From NCBI RefSeq assembly GCF_963678635.1, contig NC_087066.1, positions 12,942,517 through 13,006,516 of the forward strand: DNA of 64,000 nt. Direction: 5' to 3'. The notes beneath the pieces were generated by a model. That model ran no database searches, was not told the DNA's origin, and saw nothing but the letters and a program-made list of their open reading frames with translations. This document shows, one piece after another, positions 47,537 through 59,100 of the stretch (position 1 is the stretch's first letter; each line of letters starts with the position of its first letter). The DNA comes from Symsagittifera roscoffensis. Its lineage: Eukaryota; Xenacoelomorpha; Acoela; Convolutidae. Both the position numbers and the translations under genes were made by a program.

Positions 47537-50064
47537 TCATCTAGTGAATGATGTGTCATTATATGGTGTCATAGCCATGGTTGGTCTAAAATTTGGATTA
47601 TGTGTTATTGCTAAATTTCGAAAATTTCGTGGGGCTAGGGATAATGGATGGTTATGTGGTAGGGGTGGTAATTGTGGTGCTGTAGGCGTTATGCCTACAT
47701 TGTTATGTTCTTCGTCATATGTGTTCTGTCTTGTTGCTATTTTTGTGTTGTATTCTTTTATTTGTGCGTCTAAAAGAATTTTGTTTATTGATGATGAAAA
47801 AATTCCAAAAAATCCTGCAAATAGTATGCGTGCTACACTTGCTTGTCTATTTACTTGTGTGTGTATAGCGCATGTATTATAGATTCCTTTTAAAAGTGAA
47901 AAAAGAAATCCTATTAAGTTAAACATTGCGTATAAAATAGTTAATTTTTCTAAGATGTAATAGGGCCATCCTAGAAAATCAAGAATTTCATTTTTGAGTG
48001 TAACAAAGCTAAAAATATTTATAGGTGAGATATCTTGTGGTCGGTAATTTTCACCGTTTAGATATATATAGTCTTTAATGTCTTTAAAATATCCGCTATA
48101 GTCTTGTGTATAAATATCTGCAAAACCTGCGGTTTCGGCAAGTTTGCGTAAGTTTTGGTCAATTGATTGTCTTTGTATAGTGTCCATTTGTGTTAATAAT
48201 TCTTGGAATTGTTGTGTTCTAATGTGATGTTGGATATCGGATTTTGAATATATTCCAATTGACTGTAGGTCAATATTTGGATTTCGAGCAATAGCTCTTA
48301 TGCTTTCAGGTGAAAATTTTTTGAGTGATTGCATTAATGTGGGATATGGGGTAAGAAGGTAGTATTTATCTTCATCAGGGTTCAGTTGTACTACATTGTG
48401 GCTATTTTCTGATCCACATGGGACTGCGGTATCCCAAAAATAGGTTCGTCTTGAAAGTGTGTCAACGAAATGTACTTTATTCTTATAAAAGATAGGGATT
48501 CTTTTATAGCATCGTTTATCTTCAAAAACATATAGTGGTGATACTTTTTTGGTACAGGTATAAAACCATAAAATGTTTCCTTCATAGTCTAAAAAATTAG
48601 ATCTATTTCCTGATAGTAAATATCCTGCGTAGGGTATTTTTAATACTGCTAGTGCAAGTGATTGTAGGATTTGTGTCCTTTCTAATTCGCATAATTGGTG
48701 AAGTGTTTCTAATTCAGCGAGTGACATTTCTTGAAAAATGCGGCTAATTGTGTAGTCTAATTTCATATCTAGCTGAATATCATAGTGGATAATACCGAAA
48801 TATGTACTATTCATTAGTGATAGTTCTTGTAAACGTGTGCTTCTAGTGTCATGGGGCTTTAGATGTCCACCAGGTTGACCTGTACTTTTTTGAAAATCAA
48901 CTGGTATATATGATGTTCCTTCGTTTATAGGGTGACCTGTGGCGTATGGGTCGATTTTTACTTTTCCAGTGGTCATGTCGAATCCTTTTTCGTATTCAAC
49001 TAATATCTCGGAGTATTGTGTTTTGTGAAGTGGATTTCTGTATTTACATGCAAGTTCTCTTTCTTGATATATTTGAAAACGTGTCAATTTATTTTCTATA
49101 TTGTGTATATTTCTAAAATTAGAACTTTGTTTTCGTGATGGATGGACTTGTTCATATGGAATTGATTGTATAAAATATTTTTCGTGAAATTTTATCATAC
49201 GAGCGTGTATTTTTGCTACTTGAAATGTTGTACATGTGTCTTCGGGGAACCAAACAATTGTTGCTTGTGTTCGTGTTGTAGGTTCACAATAGCCTTGATC
49301 GTTTTTACAGGGTAATCTAATTCCTTGATAGATCATTGTGTTGTCAGATAAATCGCGTGTGAGTTGTATTTTTTCGAGTTGTATTTTCCAATCGAAAAAC
49401 ATGATTTTTTGATATCTTTTATTTTTTGTGTCTGCTTTGCAATTTGATGGGTCATTTATACCAATGTGTGGTATCCAGTGTTTATCGTGTATGTCATAAG
49501 TTAATCTTCCGTGTGCGCCGTTGTATGGGTATTTTTCATCTAGTTTCATATGTTCTTGATATCTTTCAAGTTCTGCTTGATGTACAGAATCTGCAATACT
49601 TGGAAATATACTAATTTTCTATCTGCGTTTTTATTTCTTGTGATATTTAGTCTTAGTAACTCGTTTTTACAATCTTCAGGATTGAGATGTAAAAGTCGTT
49701 CGATATTACTTTGGTAGAATGATTCGTGGTCAAGTCGGTTTTTATTTCCATTTGAGACTTGTGAACAATGTACTTTCTTTTCAGAAAATGTTGCTGTGAA
49801 TTTATATCCTATAACTGTTGTTGCTCGGGCTTTTGAATAAAGTGTCGCTATTACATATGTAGTTTCTATAGCTTGTGGTTCTGTTTCGCATTGTGATACT
49901 TGATTTATTGCATATTTGTGTAGTGTTTTTTGTTCATTTTCTTCACAATCGTAATGTGTTACTAATAAATCTTGGGGTCCTGTGCGGGGGGAAGGGTTTA
50001 TATTCTGATTGGAGGTTACTAGAAAAAATAGTTGGAGAAAAATTAATATTTTTAGAAAATACAT
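47537..50064 (-). pseudogene. env: Envelope-like glycoprotein of copy B, frameshifted
   Basis: Two frames make up one gene of about 840 codons: the N-terminal part at 49546-50064 and the C-terminal 670 codons at 47537-49549. They are separated by a single frame change near 49605. The N-terminus (MYFLKILIFLQLFFLVTSNQ) is a signal peptide. The ectodomain is Cys-containing with several N-x-S/T sites. Near the C-terminus lie hydrophobic segments (ILYAMFNLIGFLFSLL and ARILFAGFFGIFSSSI) and then a hydrophilic tail of about 90 residues rich in P and N. A block around CYKRIPIFY...FVDT...YYLLTPYP resembles the central part of gB-like class III fusion glycoproteins of chuvirus type. That assignment is recognition, not a search result. 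The role would be entry into cells; this copy is broken. Confidence 0.7.
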
Positions 50065-51227
50065 GTGTATGATAATCCTGAGTATGGGTTATAAAATGTG
50101 ATGTAACCAATTGTCTTTTTGGTATATCTGTCGTATTTGTATATTACTTCAGTTGTTATAAATGGTGGTGGTAGTGATTGAGCTGTTATATTTGGTGGGT
50201 TTAATGGGTAGGGATGTTGAGTAATGTTGTTTAGTTTAACCGTGATTTCAAATTTTAATTGTAGACTATTTTGTTGGAGTATTTGGATGTTATGATCACG
50301 AATGTCTTCGTAGATGTCTTGTCGATATTGTAGTCTATTTAGTGCCCAGTTGTGGAGTCGGTTACTTTCTGGGTGTTGTCCAAATAATGGTGGAGGTGCT
50401 GTGAATGTATTCCAGTCTAGTCTTAAAGGAATATTTGTTGATGATTGTTCTCGATATCTAGCGTCGAGGTTATTTGGGAAATTTAAGTTAAAAGGCGGTG
50501 GTGAAATCTGACTGATTGATGGTGTTGATGGTAGTGATAATGTTTCTGGTAGTGATGAGGATGTTGTTGTATCCGTAGAAATATCTATTGGATCATTGAT
50601 TAAATTGGGTTCACCTTGTGTGAATGAATGTGTTGTCCAATATGGTAGTCGTGATGTTTGGTTTGCAGGGTTAAATGGATTTTCGCGTATTTGTTCAGAT
50701 GTTGGTGTTGAACCTAAGTAATCTGAGGGTAGGCTTGAGGTGCTACGTTGTGAAAGAAGCGTAGGGGTTTCTGGTAATATACCAATGGGGTTTTCTGGAG
50801 TACTTTGTGATGGGGATTGAGGTATATCAAAATGAACTCGGGGAGTTTGAAAGTTTCTGTTTCGTCGAGGATGTATAATTTGTCTATTTATTTCGACTGT
50901 ATTTTGGTTTTGACTAGGATTTCGTATTCTACTTAATTCTTGTGGTAGTGTTGGGTATAAGTTATATGTTGGTTCGCTTAGAGGTGCTTGTCGTTGAACT
51001 GGTTCTAGTGGTTCAGATAAGCGAGCGTGATTTTCTTCAAAGGTATATGGGTTATCTTGAAAGAAAATTCGTGTGGATGTTTGGGGGTTTTGGGTAGTTG
51101 AAGATGGTGTTGGGTTATCTTGGGATGATGTCGGTGAAGACTGACTGAGTGATTGTTGGTTAGTAATTTTTGATGGTTTTATATTTATTCTTTTAGTGGA
51201 AAAATTTATGTTTATTATAGTATTCTT
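50052..51227 (-). CDS. ORF-X, 391 codons open without any ATG (copy B)
   Basis: I translated this frame codon by codon. It is open from the TAG at 51228-51230 to the TAA at 50052-50054 and contains no ATG, GTG or TTG codon. Its end overlaps the env start by 13 nt and its beginning overlaps the upstream TM ORF by 35 nt. The first 250 residues are P/S/T/Q/N-rich. The last 130 look folded (RLDWNTFTAP, LHNWALNRLQYRQDIYEDI, LKFEITVKL, IYKYDRYTKKTIGYITFYN). It could be reached by a +1 shift from the TM ORF in the AAATTTTTCC stretch, by splicing, or through a one-base insertion in this copy. I do not recognise the family. Confidence 0.65.
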   Translation of the reverse strand, partial: KNTIININFSTKRINIKPSKITNQQSLSQSSPTSSQDNPTPSSTTQNPQTSTRIFFQDNPYTFEENHARLSEPLEPVQRQAPLSEPTYNLYPTLPQELSRIRNPSQNQNTVEINRQIIHPRRNRNFQTPRVHFDIPQSPSQSTPENPIGILPETPTLLSQRSTSSLPSDYLGSTPTSEQIRENPFNPANQTSRLPYWTTHSFTQGEPNLINDPIDISTDTTTSSSLPETLSLPSTPSISQISPPPFNLNFPNNLDARYREQSSTNIPLRLDWNTFTAPPPLFGQHPESNRLHNWALNRLQYRQDIYEDIRDHNIQILQQNSLQLKFEITVKLNNITQHPYPLNPPNITAQSLPPPFITTEVIYKYDRYTKKTIGYITFYNPYSGLSYTCIF

Positions 51228-51381
51228 CTAGAAAAAGAATTAGGAGGATTGTTGCTAGGGCGAATGTGATGATTGCTTTCTTTATACATTTGCATATTGT
51301 CAAGATGAGGGATGATAGAAATGTTATAAAAATTACAAATAGTAAAAAAATATCTGTTCTACTAAAAATGGTTCGTATCAT
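51193..51381 (-). CDS. Small two-membrane-segment ORF upstream of ORF-X (62 aa)
   Basis: Starts MIRTIFSRTD, followed by two hydrophobic segments (about residues 10-30, IFLLFVIFITFLSSLILTIC, and 35-51, AIITFALATILLILFLE) separated by KCIKK. It ends within the start of ORF-X in another frame. It could be a small membrane protein, or the membrane-anchoring N-terminus of ORF-X if the frames are joined. Confidence 0.5.
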   Translation of the reverse strand: MIRTIFSRTDIFLLFVIFITFLSSLILTICKCIKKAIITFALATILLILFLEEYYNKHKFFH

Positions 51382-52201
51382 TTAGATAAGTTTTGTCAAT
51401 CGTACCTGTGGATATAGTCAATAGCTTTCGAAAGTTGGAGTTATAGTTCAAATATGGAATAGAAAATTAAAAAAATAATGCAAAAAATGATTAAGACTAT
51501 TACAAAAGATTCAAAGGTATCAAAAAGAAATATGATTAAAAGTTTAAATATCGTTAAAAAGTTTATGAGAATGTTAAGAATTATGTTGACTGGTCGAGAG
51601 AAGAGCATTTAAGAAATGGCTTCTCGATCGAATATTTTTTGTTGTTTGAGGCAATTTTCAAGTGTGGTCGGATTATTTATTGGTTTTTTGACAAGTGGGT
51701 TGAGTTTTGTGAAAAATTGTTGGGGGCAAATTTTATGGTGATCGGGAGGTCTTCTTTTTCTTTATTTTTATTTGTCAAATGATCTGGGGTATTTTTGAGA
51801 TTTTTATACTTTAGGCTATTTAAAATGGTCGTTCTTTTGCTTTAGGCTAATTTAAAATATTTGTTTGGGGGGTGTTTGAGATCGGAGTTGGGGAAATATT
51901 GTTGATCTTTGGGTTATTAGATAAGGGAGGGTTATGATATTATGGTGATATTTATTTTAGTTGTCAAGTTTGAGTGGTTTGCTTATTTTTGACCTGGAGG
52001 TCGCAAAGTTATAGTTATAGATATGCCTGGAGTTTTATATCGTTCGTCTAGTTGATCTGTGTTAGAGTTAGAGAAAGTGACGGATTGGATGAATCCTATT
52101 GGCTAATTATGAACTAGAATCGCTGCGTGTTTGTCAGCATGTTATTTTGAAAAATGAAAGTTCAAAATATTTCAGAGGTGCAAAGATTATTAATTATAAA
52201 A
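51382..52201 (-). other. Pol-env junction of copy B
   Basis: 820 bp without a minus-strand ORF of note. In element sense a CTATATCCACAG sequence at about 51398-51410, just before the TM ORF, could serve as a splice acceptor for a subgenomic mRNA. This is conjecture. Confidence 0.4.
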
Positions 52202-53937
52202 TTAAAGCTGTTTTTGAAATTCGACTTTCTTTAATATTTTAGATTGTGGAATGAATGTTTTATAGTTTTTACGTGGTTGATTTCTAAGTCGTGATGACTC
52301 TCTATGTTCTGATTTGTCGATTTGTTCTTGAGGTATTATTTTTTCTGTCAATTTTCTATTTTTTCTTTCTTTTTGAGGTATATTTTGATCTAGCTTTTTT
52401 GTATTGTTTTTCGTTATAGTTGATTTTTTTATTTTGGTTCTCGAGATGAATGTCATGTTGTTCCTTTGTTTTATTCTCCGTATGTGGGTTATTTTGAATA
52501 ACTTTTAAACCTGTGAAAGAATATAATTGAGTTAGTTCGCGTAGTGCGTATTCTTTTGGATAATAAGTAATAGGTTGTTTCGATGTTGAACAATTTCTTT
52601 TTTGTCTGAGTCGGTGATTTTATATGTGACATCAGTGGGCTTGGCAATTATTTGGTATGGTCCGTTACGAAGGGGTTGTAATTTTTTAGAGATTCCTTTT
52701 TGAGTGTTAAAATTGGGTATTAAAACAAATGTTCCAATTTTTAAATCGGAGGCTGGTGTAAAGCGTGAATTTATTTGTTCATTAATGTTTTGCCTTTGTA
52801 ACAACTTTTTTGTTACTCTTTGGTAAATTTCATTGTGTTTTTTATCTCTGTTTAAAATCCATTCGGTGTGTGTACCGGAGGCTAATTTAAGAATTTGTGG
52901 GTGATGAAAATGATCTTTATCGTGTGTGTGTAAAGATAGGTTATAACAAATTGAGTCTTTATTCGGTGGGCAATGACTTTGTGCATTTTATGAGAGTTTG
53001 CTGTAAACATAATTGGTTTGCGTGGCTTTTGATTAAAAACCATTTCATATGGTGACATTCCTAAAGTTGTCGTGATTTGTGAATTATATGCTAAGGGAAA
53101 TAGTTTTACATCTGCTGACCATTCGGTGTATTTTGTATCATTTCCATTGATGATACATCTAAGGTATTCTTGTAGTGAACGGTTCATACCTTCGACTAAG
53201 CCGTTTGTCCAAGGTGCGTGAGATGTACGTGGTTTGTGTTTGATGTTATATAAATGACATAGTGTGATGATTTCATTATTTATGAATTCTGTACCGTTGT
53301 CTGTAACTAAAATTTCTGGTAGTCCGAATTTGGCTATCCAGTGTTCATAAAGTGTTGTGTAAGCGTAATAAGCGTTACAATGTGGTACTGGGTTAAGTGC
53401 TACATAATGTGTAAATGCGTCAACAATTACCATAATGTAGGAGTTTCCTTCGGATGATGGTGAAATTGGTCCTTTTGTATCAAATGAAATACGGTGGTTA
53501 AAGTACAAACTTTGTCCTTTAAAGTCTTGTTTTTGTGCTATTTGTTTTTGATTTGGATATGGTTTATTTAGCTGACATACTATACAATCATTGCATAGTA
53601 CTTTCATCCAAATTGGTGCATTTGGAAAATAAAAGTTTTGTATGAAATTTGAATATGTTTTCTCTGATCCAGAGTGTCCTTTAATGTTTTGTGTATGTGA
53701 GATATTAAAAGCTATGAGAATCATACTTAAAGGGAGACAGGGAACTGTAGATTCATTTAATTGGTATTCTAGAAGGTCTGTGTTTTCGTTAATTGTTGTA
53801 TTATTAAATTTTCGAAAATATCGGAGGAGTGTTTTATTTCCTAATATTGTTGTATCTGCCTTTACGGGTTTAGTTTTATATTTGTGCCATGATTTTAGTT
53901 GCTTAATTATTGGGTCAAGATTTTGATATTTTTTCAA
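52202..53937 (-). pseudogene. int: Integrase of copy B, two frameshifts
   Basis: 52882-53937 holds the zinc-binding domain (two H in SHTQNIKGHSG, then CNDCIVC) and the catalytic core with D (SFDTKGP), D (VTDNGTEF) and E (LVEGMNRSL). The frame then shifts near 52950, and 52532-52804 carries the GPY/F-type C-terminal module (GPYQIIAKPTDVTYKI). A further shift near 52570 leads to the K/R-rich tail at 52202-52456 (SSRLRNQPRKNYK). All three catalytic residues are visible, so the enzyme is inactive only because of the frame breaks. No chromodomain is seen. Confidence 0.88.
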
Positions 53938-54412
53938 GATATTAATTGTAATTTTATCTGTTGGGGGGAGAAAAATGTTTTCTATTTCTAATTTAGATAA
54001 AGGAATTGTATCAAGTGGGTCATGGAGGTCAAAAACTTGATTTATTGTGTATTTTGAATCGTTTGTTTGCGGTCCTGATAAATTTATTTTATCAGTTAGA
54101 TTTTCTTTTTCGATTAATGGAAAAAGGTCTTTTTTATGCGGGTGTTGTTTTACTCTTTTTTGTTGGGTGTTATTTTTTATCCATTGTGAATATGGAATTG
54201 GTTTAAAAGTTGATGTTCCAAGTAGATCAACTTCGTAGTGGTTATCTTGGTAATCTAAATAAAGTGGGAAGTGTTGTAGATTATTTATTTGTGATTGTTC
54301 AACGTCAGTTTTTACTGCATATTTGCATTCTAGTCGGGGTGATGTTTCGTTTTCTGCAAGCTAGAATTTTATATTTTTGGGTATTTCAACTGTAGTTTTA
54401 CGTGTAAGTAAT
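53938..54412 (-). other. RNase H to integrase linker of copy B
   Basis: Coding-like spacer in the frame of the integrase, with a TAG at 54361-54363. Hydrophilic, no domain recognised. Confidence 0.6.
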
Positions 54413-54862
54413 TCAGGTGGTGTATTTCGACTTAAAGTCTGGTAATGCAAGATTCTTTCCTGCTGTCCAAACTATATGTAAGTTTGGGAATTTCATTAGA
54501 ATTAATTGAAATCTATAAACTCGGTGATTTGGGTTGGATTTTTGTGTAAAGAGAAAAATGATTGGTTTGTGATCTGTAAATAGAACTGTTGGATGTTTTG
54601 ATCCAAGTATCAGAAATTCATATTCTGTTAGTGTATATATTATGGCTGTACATTCTCTCATTAGAGTTGAGAGTCGTAGCTCTGCTTGAGTGAATAGTCG
54701 AGAATTTGCTGATATAAGGTTCATTTTGTTTGTACCATTGTGTGATTGTAATAATGCTGCGCCGATGCCAAAATTCGAAGCATCGCACATTGCATAGAAT
54801 GGTTGATTTGGATCTGGAATTGTATTCGAAATTTGTTCAGTTAGGAGTTTTTTAACTTCTCC
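54413..54862 (-). pseudogene. RNase H of copy B
   Basis: Catalytic D in MCDASNFGIGAAL, E in RECTAI and D in LFTDHKP are visible. The stretch is in frame with RT but separated from it by a TAA at 54863-54865. A frame change near 54437 ends the frame at 54413. Confidence 0.85.
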
Positions 54863-56107
54863 TTATCGTGCTTGATGTTCTGTGTTCCATTCAAAATTAT
54901 TTTGTTGTCTAAGTATATTATAGAATGGTCTTAGGTATAATTGCATTTTATAGACATATTTGCTTAAAAAATTTAACATTCCAAGAAATTCTTGGATTTT
55001 CTTTTTGTTTGTTGGTGGTTGGAGCTTTTGAATAGCATCAATGCGTGATTTTAATGGAGTGATTGTTTTTCTTTCTATATTATGTCCTAAGAATTTAACT
55101 CTTGTTAAAAAGAAGTGTGATTTATCGGGGGCGGCCTTCAGATTTTCGTTCTGAAGTATTTTGTGATAGTGTTCTAAAACATTGAACATTTCTTCTTTTG
55201 TCTGTGATTGCATAAAAACATCGTCTAAATGGGTGATTGCGTTTTTCTTGAGTATTAGTGGTCTAAAAATTTTACTCATAAAAGCTGAAAATGCTGCTGG
55301 TCCTATGGATATTCCATAGAATAGGCGGTTGAATTCATATTGCTGATTTCCAATAACAAATTGTGTTAAGCGTCGCGATTGTTCATCTAGTGGCATTTGA
55401 TTATATGCACTATTCATATCTGCGGTTGTAAAGTATTTTCCGTTTATTTTTGTTAAAATAACTTGTATTGGTTCAATAGGCCAATTGCATTTTGATTCGT
55501 CTATTAGTGAATTAAGATATCTAGCGTCTAGAACTATTTTTAATGATTCTCCTTTTGCTAGGATGATAACAGGGTTGATAAATGTGTTACCTTTTGGTTG
55601 TTCTTCTTTGTTTACCGGTGAGATAATTTTGTATTGTTCTAAAATATCGAGTAATCTGTTCACTTTATCGGGTAAATGAATTGGTACTTTACTTGCTCTT
55701 TGTTTTTTGAAAACTGCGTCAGGTTTTAATGGGAGATGTAGTGATGAGCTGATTTTGCCAACATCAAATTTGGATGTTGCATAGACTGATGAATATTTTA
55801 TTAGCTGTTTGGCTAACTTATCAAATTCGTCTTGTATTATTTGTGAATGTTGGAAGTTAAACATTGTTAAAAATTTCTGTTGATTCTCTGTATAGTTATT
55901 TATGTTGAATGTAGGTTTGAAATATGGGGTTTTTGTGAAATAATCTGTATTTCTTTTTTCATTATTTATTTTATTATTAATGGATAATTCTTCATTAAGA
56001 ATTGTGGATTGACAAATATCTAATAACTGAAGTATATTATTTACGCGGTATGCTTTTTCGTGTACTGGTGATATCGTAGCGTTGGTTTCGCAATATCCCA
56101 AAAGTCT
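54863..56107 (-). pseudogene. Reverse transcriptase of copy B
   Basis: RT landmarks: LPLKPDA at the start of the fingers, VLDARYLNSL, FTTADMNSAYNQMPLD with the first catalytic D, FNRLFYGISIGPAAFSAFM, and the active-site HLDDV (H replaces the common Y/F of YxDD). LGHNI and LGMLNFLSKYV follow in thumb and connection. It is in the same frame as gag-pro, separated by one TGA at 56108-56110, and ends at a TAA (54863-54865) before RNase H. Confidence 0.88.
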
Positions 56108-59100
56108 TCAAGGTAATGTTACTTGATAGGGTGTATTATTGTATACATGTAACGAAATAATATCTGAATTCGAGTTTTTCAAATATTTTATGGATGAAAT
56201 TGTGATTTTGAAAAATTTATGCATAGGTTTGAATTCAAAGTCTGACATATAGAGTTGTTGTTTATTCTGTTTTTTATCATATTGGTGAACTTGTTTTATT
56301 GAAAAATTATATATGTTTCCTGATAGTGGTTTTAGGTGTTTTCTTTGTTGGTTATATATTGGATAAAATTTTGAAAAGAATGGTGGTTGTTTATTTAATC
56401 TTTGAAAAAATGTTAGGGATGTGTCTTTTGTTTTTGTGTATTTATCTTTGATTAATATTTTACTATTCAAAATGTTGATTGTTAGTATATATTTAGAGAT
56501 AAATGGTATTCCAATGATATTGTGTTTAATATCAGTGATATGAAATATTTGTTTAAATAGTTTATTTAAAATTTTATTTTGCTCTATTGTTCTTGTGGGG
56601 AGAAGAAATAGCTGAATTTTTCCATAGTTTACCAATGTTGATCCTTGTGCTGTTGCTAGTTTACTGGAGGTTTCAAGAGGCGTTAGTTTTGGGTGTAATG
56701 TTTTTATCTCATTCCATGTGGGAATGTTTATTAAGTTTGATTCTGCTCCTGAATCAATTAAAAAATCAATTTCAAGATCTGGTGGTTGAAATTCTTTGTT
56801 TCTTGGGCTTTCTAAAATTGTCCAAATTTTTTCTTTAGGTTGTTCTTTTTGTATATTTTGATAGATGTAATTTGTATTCAAGCATTTTGCTTTGCCATTT
56901 TCATTAGATTGATTTGTAGTGTTGATTTCGTTAGTTTCTTGTGCCGTTTGTGTAGAATGGATGGGTTCAATATAATAATTGTGAAGGAGTTCTAATTGAT
57001 TTTCATATATATGTGATGAAAAAGGTTGTTCATATATAATAGGTTCGTAGTCATTTTCAACTGCTATCATATTGATGGAGATAGTGTTTTCTGTATCACT
57101 TTCTGAATCTGATGATTCACAGTTTATTTGATTTAGTTGTAGTTCGTTATTTCCTGTGTCATCAATACCTGGGGGGTCTGATGTTGATTCTGGATTTGAT
57201 TGTACTTGATTAATATGTCTTTGATGTTCAGGTGTACTACTTCTGTGGCGATTGTTGGAATTATTATAATGGTTATTTTTCCTGTGTGGTGATTGGGAAT
57301 AATTTCTATAACGGTTATTATAATTTGAATGTCGATTTTGTGAATTATTTCGTGATCTGTTTTGATAATTATTGTTTGGTCTGTTATAGTTTGATCTATT
57401 ATATGAGTTATTCCTTGATCGATTGTTCGGGTAATTCTGGTTTCGGTTGTTTGAATAACTTCTATTTCGATTATTGGAGTAGTTTCTATTTCTATTGTAT
57501 GATGAATTTCGTGATTGATTGTTTGGATAGTAACTATTCCTTGATTGGGAATTAGATCTAGAGACAAATTGTGTTGTATTTGAATTTGATCTGGAGTAGT
57601 TATTTCGACTATTTGGTCTATTATAATGGTTTTGTGATGAATTTTGTGTATTTCTTCGTTCTGGTGATCTTCCTCTATAACTTGAGTTATATGGTGATTG
57701 AGTTCTCGTGTAATTGGTATTGTTCGGAAGTGGTTTTCCTGATTTGTTGTTGCTGTATACATTTTTGTTTGGTAGATTTTGATCTTTCTTCATGTATTGA
57801 TAGAATGATTTATTTGGTTCTTTATATTTTTGAGGTTTGTTTTGATTGTCCTGTTGTTTTTGTCTACATTCAGAAATACTATGTCCGTATCGTCTGCAAT
57901 AATTACACCATTTTTTGAAAGATGGTTTGCCTTTAAAGTTTGGGTGTTTTTCATAAATATTGAGTATTTCAGTGATTTTTTCAACGAGGTCTGTATCTGA
58001 TTCCTGTATATTGTTGATATTTGTGGTATTTGTTTCAATTCGGTTAACATATTGTAATTTCAGATTTTCTGTTTCTTCAAGTTTCATTGTGATTTCCGCT
58101 TGCTCTAGTTTGTGTACTAGTTTTCGAAAATCTAAATCGGGCTCTCGAATTGGGGAGGGATGGGATGCTCTCTTTTTTATTGCTATTTTCCTTAATTGAG
58201 GTGTTAAGGTCATCATTAAGATTTCTGTCATTTTTGTGTTTTTATAGTCGTGTGTATTTAATGAATATGCTTTTCGAACTAGTGTTTCGATACGTACTGC
58301 TAATTGTTTGATGGTTTCATTTGGTAATCTACGAATTTCATTACATAAAACTCTTTGTTGTTGTTTGTTTCTTTCGGAAACAAACATTTTTGAAAACTCT
58401 TGTGTAAATCTTTTCCAATTTGATTTTATTTCTATAGGCAATACTGAAAACCATTTTTGGGCTGCGCCATCTAAGGTTGTTTGTATCAACGCTGTGCGTC
58501 GATGTATCCAATTTTGATGTAGTGGCGTATTAATTGGTTCAGGTCCTATATTTAAAATTAAATTTGCTGTTACTGCATTTAAATAATCTTCTACAGAATA
58601 TTCAGGGTCTGTTCCTGTGAATACCATTAATGGTTTGTTTGATGTTGTTGATGATCCACCCATAAGGTATGGATTCATTGTCATTTGTAATGATTCTGCG
58701 GCATTTGGCATTTGTGAAAAATTTGAGAGTTGATTTTTTGTTATTTCGTGTTGTTGAAGGTAATATGGAAGTGGTATTTTATTTTGCATTTGTGTTGGTT
58801 GATACGAGTGTGTAATCATTGGGTTTTGTGGCTGAATTGGTTGAAAAGATTGTGTATTAATCGGGTTTTGCATTTGTATTGGTTGTTGATTTTGTGTATC
58901 TATTTGATGTGGAGAAAAAATTCTATGATATGTATATGGTTTTTGCACTCCTTGTCCGCGATATTCTTGGGTATATGGTGCAAATATATCTGGTTGTAAA
59001 TAATCATCATCAGAGGATAGGTAATCCGTTTGATGAGGTGCTTGTTTTTTATTTTTATTCTGTTGAAAGAATGGGTAATTTTCACTACGATCCTGTGGAG

